Positions 5,707 through 7,610 of a stretch of DNA of 7,610 nt are shown piece by piece. The notes below the pieces were generated by a model. That model worked only from the letters and a program-made list of their open reading frames with translations, made no database searches and was not told the DNA's origin. Positions within the stretch are counted from its first letter, which is position 1. Every line of letters starts with the position of its first letter. Position numbers and translations under genes: made by a program. This stretch comes from an uncultured Actinomycetes bacterium (GTDB lineage: Bacteria > Actinomycetota > CALGFH01), in the NCBI GenBank assembly GCA_937881255.1, contig CALGFH010000262.1, positions 1-7,610 on the forward strand. The letters run 5' to 3'.

Positions 5707-6873
5707 ATGCGGGAGTCGGGGTGGTCTCCTCTGCGACGGGCGGTGCGCTGGTGGCCGGCGGTCGTCGACCTCGGGCTGGCCGTGGTGGTGCTGGTCCTCA
5801 CCGCCGACCAGGGGACCGGCACGACCGATGCCGAGCTCCTCGGCGAGGCCCCGGCGGCGATGCGGATGGCCTTCGGGATCGGGCTGGCCATGCTGGTGCT
5901 CATCCGGCGGGCCAACCCCTACCCGCTGCTCGCGCTCGGCACGGTCGCCTGGGCCCTGATGGGCGCCCCCTGGGGCCTGATGGTCGCCGGCTACACGATC
6001 GCGGCCCGGCCCCGGCGCCCCCGCGGGTTCGGGGTGCTCCTGGGCGTGCTCGCCCTGGTGGTGCTGGCCCGGATGCTGGTCGTCTCGGAGGTGAGCGCCC
6101 TGTTCGCCGTCGTGGTGACGGTGCTGGTCGTCGGGGTGCCGGTGCTGCTCGGCCTGTGGATCGGGATCCGCCGGGCGCTCATCGCCCACCTGCGCGACGA
6201 GGCCGAGCGGCTGGAACGTGAGCAGCTCCTCGACACCGAGCGGGCCAAGGCCCAGGAGCGGGCCCGCATCGCCCGGGAGATGCACGACGTGGTCGCCCAC
6301 CGGGTCGGGCTCATGGTCCTGCACGCCGGGGCCCTCGAGGTGTCCCTGGCCGACCCGGCCGCCGCCCAGCAGGCGGCCCTGGTCCGCCAGACCGGCCGGG
6401 AGGCGCTCCAGGAGCTCCGTGACATCCTCGGGATCCTGCGCGAGGGCGAGGACCGCGCCCTGCTCGACCCGCAGCCGACCCTGGCCGACCTGGACCGGCT
6501 GGTCCAGCAGTCGCGGGACACCGGCATGGCGGTGTCGGTGGCGGTCGACGGCACGCGCCGCCAGCTGCCGGCGACGGTCGAGCGGACCGCCTACCGCCTG
6601 GTCCAGGAGGCGCTGACCAACGTCCACCGCCATGCCGCGAACGCGGCCACCGAGGTCGGCGTCCGCTACGGGCGCGAGGAGCTGGAGGTGGCCGTCCGCA
6701 ACGCCAGACCGGCCAACGGCCCCCACCCGGGCCTGGCCCTGGCCAGCGGCGGGCACGGGCTGGTGGGCCTGCGCGAGCGGGTGACCCTGCTCGGCGGGAC
6801 CTTCCAGGCCGGTCCGCGGCTCGACGGCGGGTTCGAGGTGCGCGCCTCGATCCCGTGCGAGGTGCCGGCGTGA
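5707..6873 (+). CDS. Two-component sensor histidine kinase, HisKA_3 (DesK/NarL-type)
   Basis: This 388-residue inner-membrane kinase would autophosphorylate on histidine and pass the phosphate to the regulator encoded next. The N-terminal 156 residues hold five or six hydrophobic segments (about 17-33, 53-66, 71-84, 87-100, 108-125, 130-156). Only a loop of about 20 residues lies outside the first pair, so it is an intramembrane-type sensor. A charged coiled-coil linker (158-188) leads to the HisKA_3 dimerisation domain, with EMHDVVAHRV at 191-200 and phospho-acceptor His193. The ATPase domain shows the N box EALTNVHRHA (301-310, Asn305) and the G2 box GGHGLVGLRERV (348-359). The usual G1 aspartate motif is replaced by VRNARPANG (330-338). 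The start at 5707 fits the promoter and family length; an in-frame GTG at 5683 is the alternative. Its last 4 bases overlap the regulator gene. The signal is unknown, but membrane or antimicrobial stress is the reasonable guess. Confidence 0.92.
   Translation: MRESGWSPLRRAVRWWPAVVDLGLAVVVLVLTADQGTGTTDAELLGEAPAAMRMAFGIGLAMLVLIRRANPYPLLALGTVAWALMGAPWGLMVAGYTIAARPRRPRGFGVLLGVLALVVLARMLVVSEVSALFAVVVTVLVVGVPVLLGLWIGIRRALIAHLRDEAERLEREQLLDTERAKAQERARIAREMHDVVAHRVGLMVLHAGALEVSLADPAAAQQAALVRQTGREALQELRDILGILREGEDRALLDPQPTLADLDRLVQQSRDTGMAVSVAVDGTRRQLPATVERTAYRLVQEALTNVHRHAANAATEVGVRYGREELEVAVRNARPANGPHPGLALASGGHGLVGLRERVTLLGGTFQAGPRLDGGFEVRASIPCEVPA
6859..6864 (+). promoter_or_regulatory. Ribosome binding site deciding the response regulator start
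   Basis: GAGGTG, an excellent match to the anti-Shine-Dalgarno sequence, lies 5 nt before GTG at 6870, inside the final codons of the kinase gene. The alternative ATG at 6891 has only GC-rich sequence and no such site upstream. This favours GTG 6870 and translational coupling through the GTGA overlap. Confidence 0.7.
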
Positions 6874-7544
6874 CCGCCGCCGGCCCCGGGATGATCAGGG
6901 TCGTGCTGGTCGACGACGAGCAGCTGGTCCTCTCCGGGCTGCGGATGATCCTCGAGTCGGCCGGTGACATCGAGGTCGTGGGGGAGGCCGCGGACGGCGG
7001 CGCGGCCGCCGAGCAGGTCCTGCGCCACCGGCCCGACGTGGTCCTGATGGACATCCGCATGCCGGCCATGGACGGCCTGGCCGCGACCCGGGAGCTCAGC
7101 GCCCTGCCCGACCCGCCAAGGATCATCATGCTGACCACCTTCGAGCTGGACGAGTACGTGCACGCCGCGCTGGAGAACGGCGCCGTCGGGTTCCTGCTCA
7201 AGGACACCCCGCCCCGGGACCTGGTCCAGGCCGTCCGCACGGTGGCCGAGGGCAACGCCATGCTGGCCCCCACCGTGACCAGGCGGCTGATCGCCGAGTT
7301 CGCCGCCCGCGGCGGCACCCAGGCGGTCGCGGCCCGCAAGCGGCTCGACACGCTGACCGAGCGCGAGCGCGAGGTGGTGGTTGCCGTCGCCCAGGGGCTC
7401 AGCAACGCCGAGATCGGCAGGCGGCTGTTCATGAGCGAGGCGACCGTCAAGGCCCACGTCAGCCGTGTCCTGGCCAAGCTCGGCATGAGCAACCGGGTCC
7501 AGGCGGCCATCCTGGCCCACCACGCCGGCCTCCTGGACGCCTAG
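6870..7544 (+). CDS. Response regulator, NarL/LuxR (FixJ-like HTH) family
   Basis: This 224-residue cytoplasmic DNA-binding regulator is the evident partner of the overlapping kinase gene. The receiver domain (about 9-125) has the acidic pair Asp15/Asp16, phospho-acceptor Asp61 in LMDIRMPAMDG (59-69), the switch threonine at 89 in MLTTF and Lys111 in FLLKD. The Thr-to-Lys distance of 22 residues equals that in CheY. A linker of about 30 residues leads to the LuxR-type helix-turn-helix (about 160-222). It begins LTEREREVV (162-170) and includes the recognition region GLSNAEIGRRLFMSEATVKAHVSRV, spread over 176-200. All phosphorylation residues are present. The GTG at 6870 overlaps the kinase TGA (GTGA) and has a strong ribosome binding site. 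It most probably regulates its own operon and the divergent ABC operon; the 22-bp repeats at 5621-5675 are the obvious candidate target. Confidence 0.95.
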   Translation: MTAAGPGMIRVVLVDDEQLVLSGLRMILESAGDIEVVGEAADGGAAAEQVLRHRPDVVLMDIRMPAMDGLAATRELSALPDPPRIIMLTTFELDEYVHAALENGAVGFLLKDTPPRDLVQAVRTVAEGNAMLAPTVTRRLIAEFAARGGTQAVAARKRLDTLTEREREVVVAVAQGLSNAEIGRRLFMSEATVKAHVSRVLAKLGMSNRVQAAILAHHAGLLDA

Positions 7545-7559
7545 CCGGTCGGCCCGGGC

Positions 7560-7610
7560 TCAGGCGGCGCCGGCCAGCCAGCGGGCGAACAGGTCGGCGA
7601 AGCGGCCGCC
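7560..7610 (-). CDS. C-terminal end of a convergent gene (partial, unidentified)
   Basis: Read on the minus strand from the window edge, 16 codons end at a TGA (7560-7562) and encode GGRFADLFARWLAGAA. All 16 sense codons end in G or C, as real genes in this window do, and the peptide looks like an amphipathic C-terminal helix. The stop would be 15 bases from the response regulator stop, a plausible convergent junction. The fragment is far too short to assign a family, and a chance open frame cannot be excluded in DNA this rich in GC. Confidence 0.35.
   Translation of the reverse strand, partial: GGRFADLFARWLAGAA

Noticed and set aside
5541..5915. N-terminal extension of the LolD-like ATPase to 5915
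   Set aside because: It would overlap the kinase gene by about 200 bp, has no recognisable sequence, and would give a length unlike the family. The ATG at 5540 gives a standard N-terminus.
5545..6756. Minus-strand 403-codon frame under the sensor kinase
   Set aside because: It is His/Gln/Pro/Gly-rich shadow sequence opposite a kinase with intact H, N and G2 boxes.
6311..7523. Minus-strand frames of 399 and 285 codons under the kinase and response regulator
   Set aside because: Both are shadows of well-supported genes and show no recognisable domain.
7545..7559. Possible terminator after the response regulator
   Set aside because: There is only an 8-bp uninterrupted palindrome, with no loop and no T-run, and longer pairing fails. 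There is not enough to call a terminator.

Overview
The window looks like part of a chromosome from a very GC-rich actinobacterium (Actinomycetota). By eye GC is well above 70%, nearly every codon ends in G or C, GTG is used as a start, and two genes appear to be leaderless. The families present (DesK/NarL-type two-component system, fused double FtsX permease, DrrA/BcrA-like ABC exporter) are typical of this phylum. Genus or species cannot be read from the sequence. No RNA genes, insertion sequences, CRISPR arrays or phage genes were seen, and no gene-free stretch exceeds 300 bases.

Layout. The minus strand from 5540 down to 613 carries four closely packed genes: a LolD/MacB-type ABC ATPase (4782-5540), an 837-residue FtsX-type permease (2267-4780), a DrrA/BcrA-type ABC ATPase (1344-2264) and an ABC-2 type permease (613-1347). 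The junctions are 1 nt apart, 2 nt apart and a 4-nt overlap, so this is one translationally coupled operon encoding two mechanistically different ABC systems. Downstream, after 42 nt, is a dihydrofolate-reductase-like (RibD C-terminal family) gene (10-570). It appears to have its own leaderless promoter.

Divergent from the operon, on the plus strand, are a membrane-bound histidine kinase of the HisKA_3/DesK type (5707-6873) and a NarL/LuxR-type response regulator (6870-7544), with GTG/TGA overlap. The 166-bp divergent intergenic region holds a candidate leaderless promoter for the kinase. Directly upstream of it are 22-23 bp imperfect tandem repeats spaced at about two helical turns, a good candidate operator. 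The last 51 bases probably hold the C-terminal end of a convergent minus-strand gene.

How it may work together (inference). The kinase has almost no extracellular domain, so it probably senses a membrane or envelope perturbation, or a membrane-active compound. Its regulator would bind the repeats in the shared intergenic region, controlling its own genes and the two-transporter operon. The transporters would then extrude or remove a lipophilic compound, peptide or lipid. This is a recognisable kind of module rather than a wholly new system. The less ordinary points are the pairing of two different ABC classes in one coupled operon, the phased repeats, the leaderless promoters and a 30-bp tandem duplication inside the FtsX permease gene.
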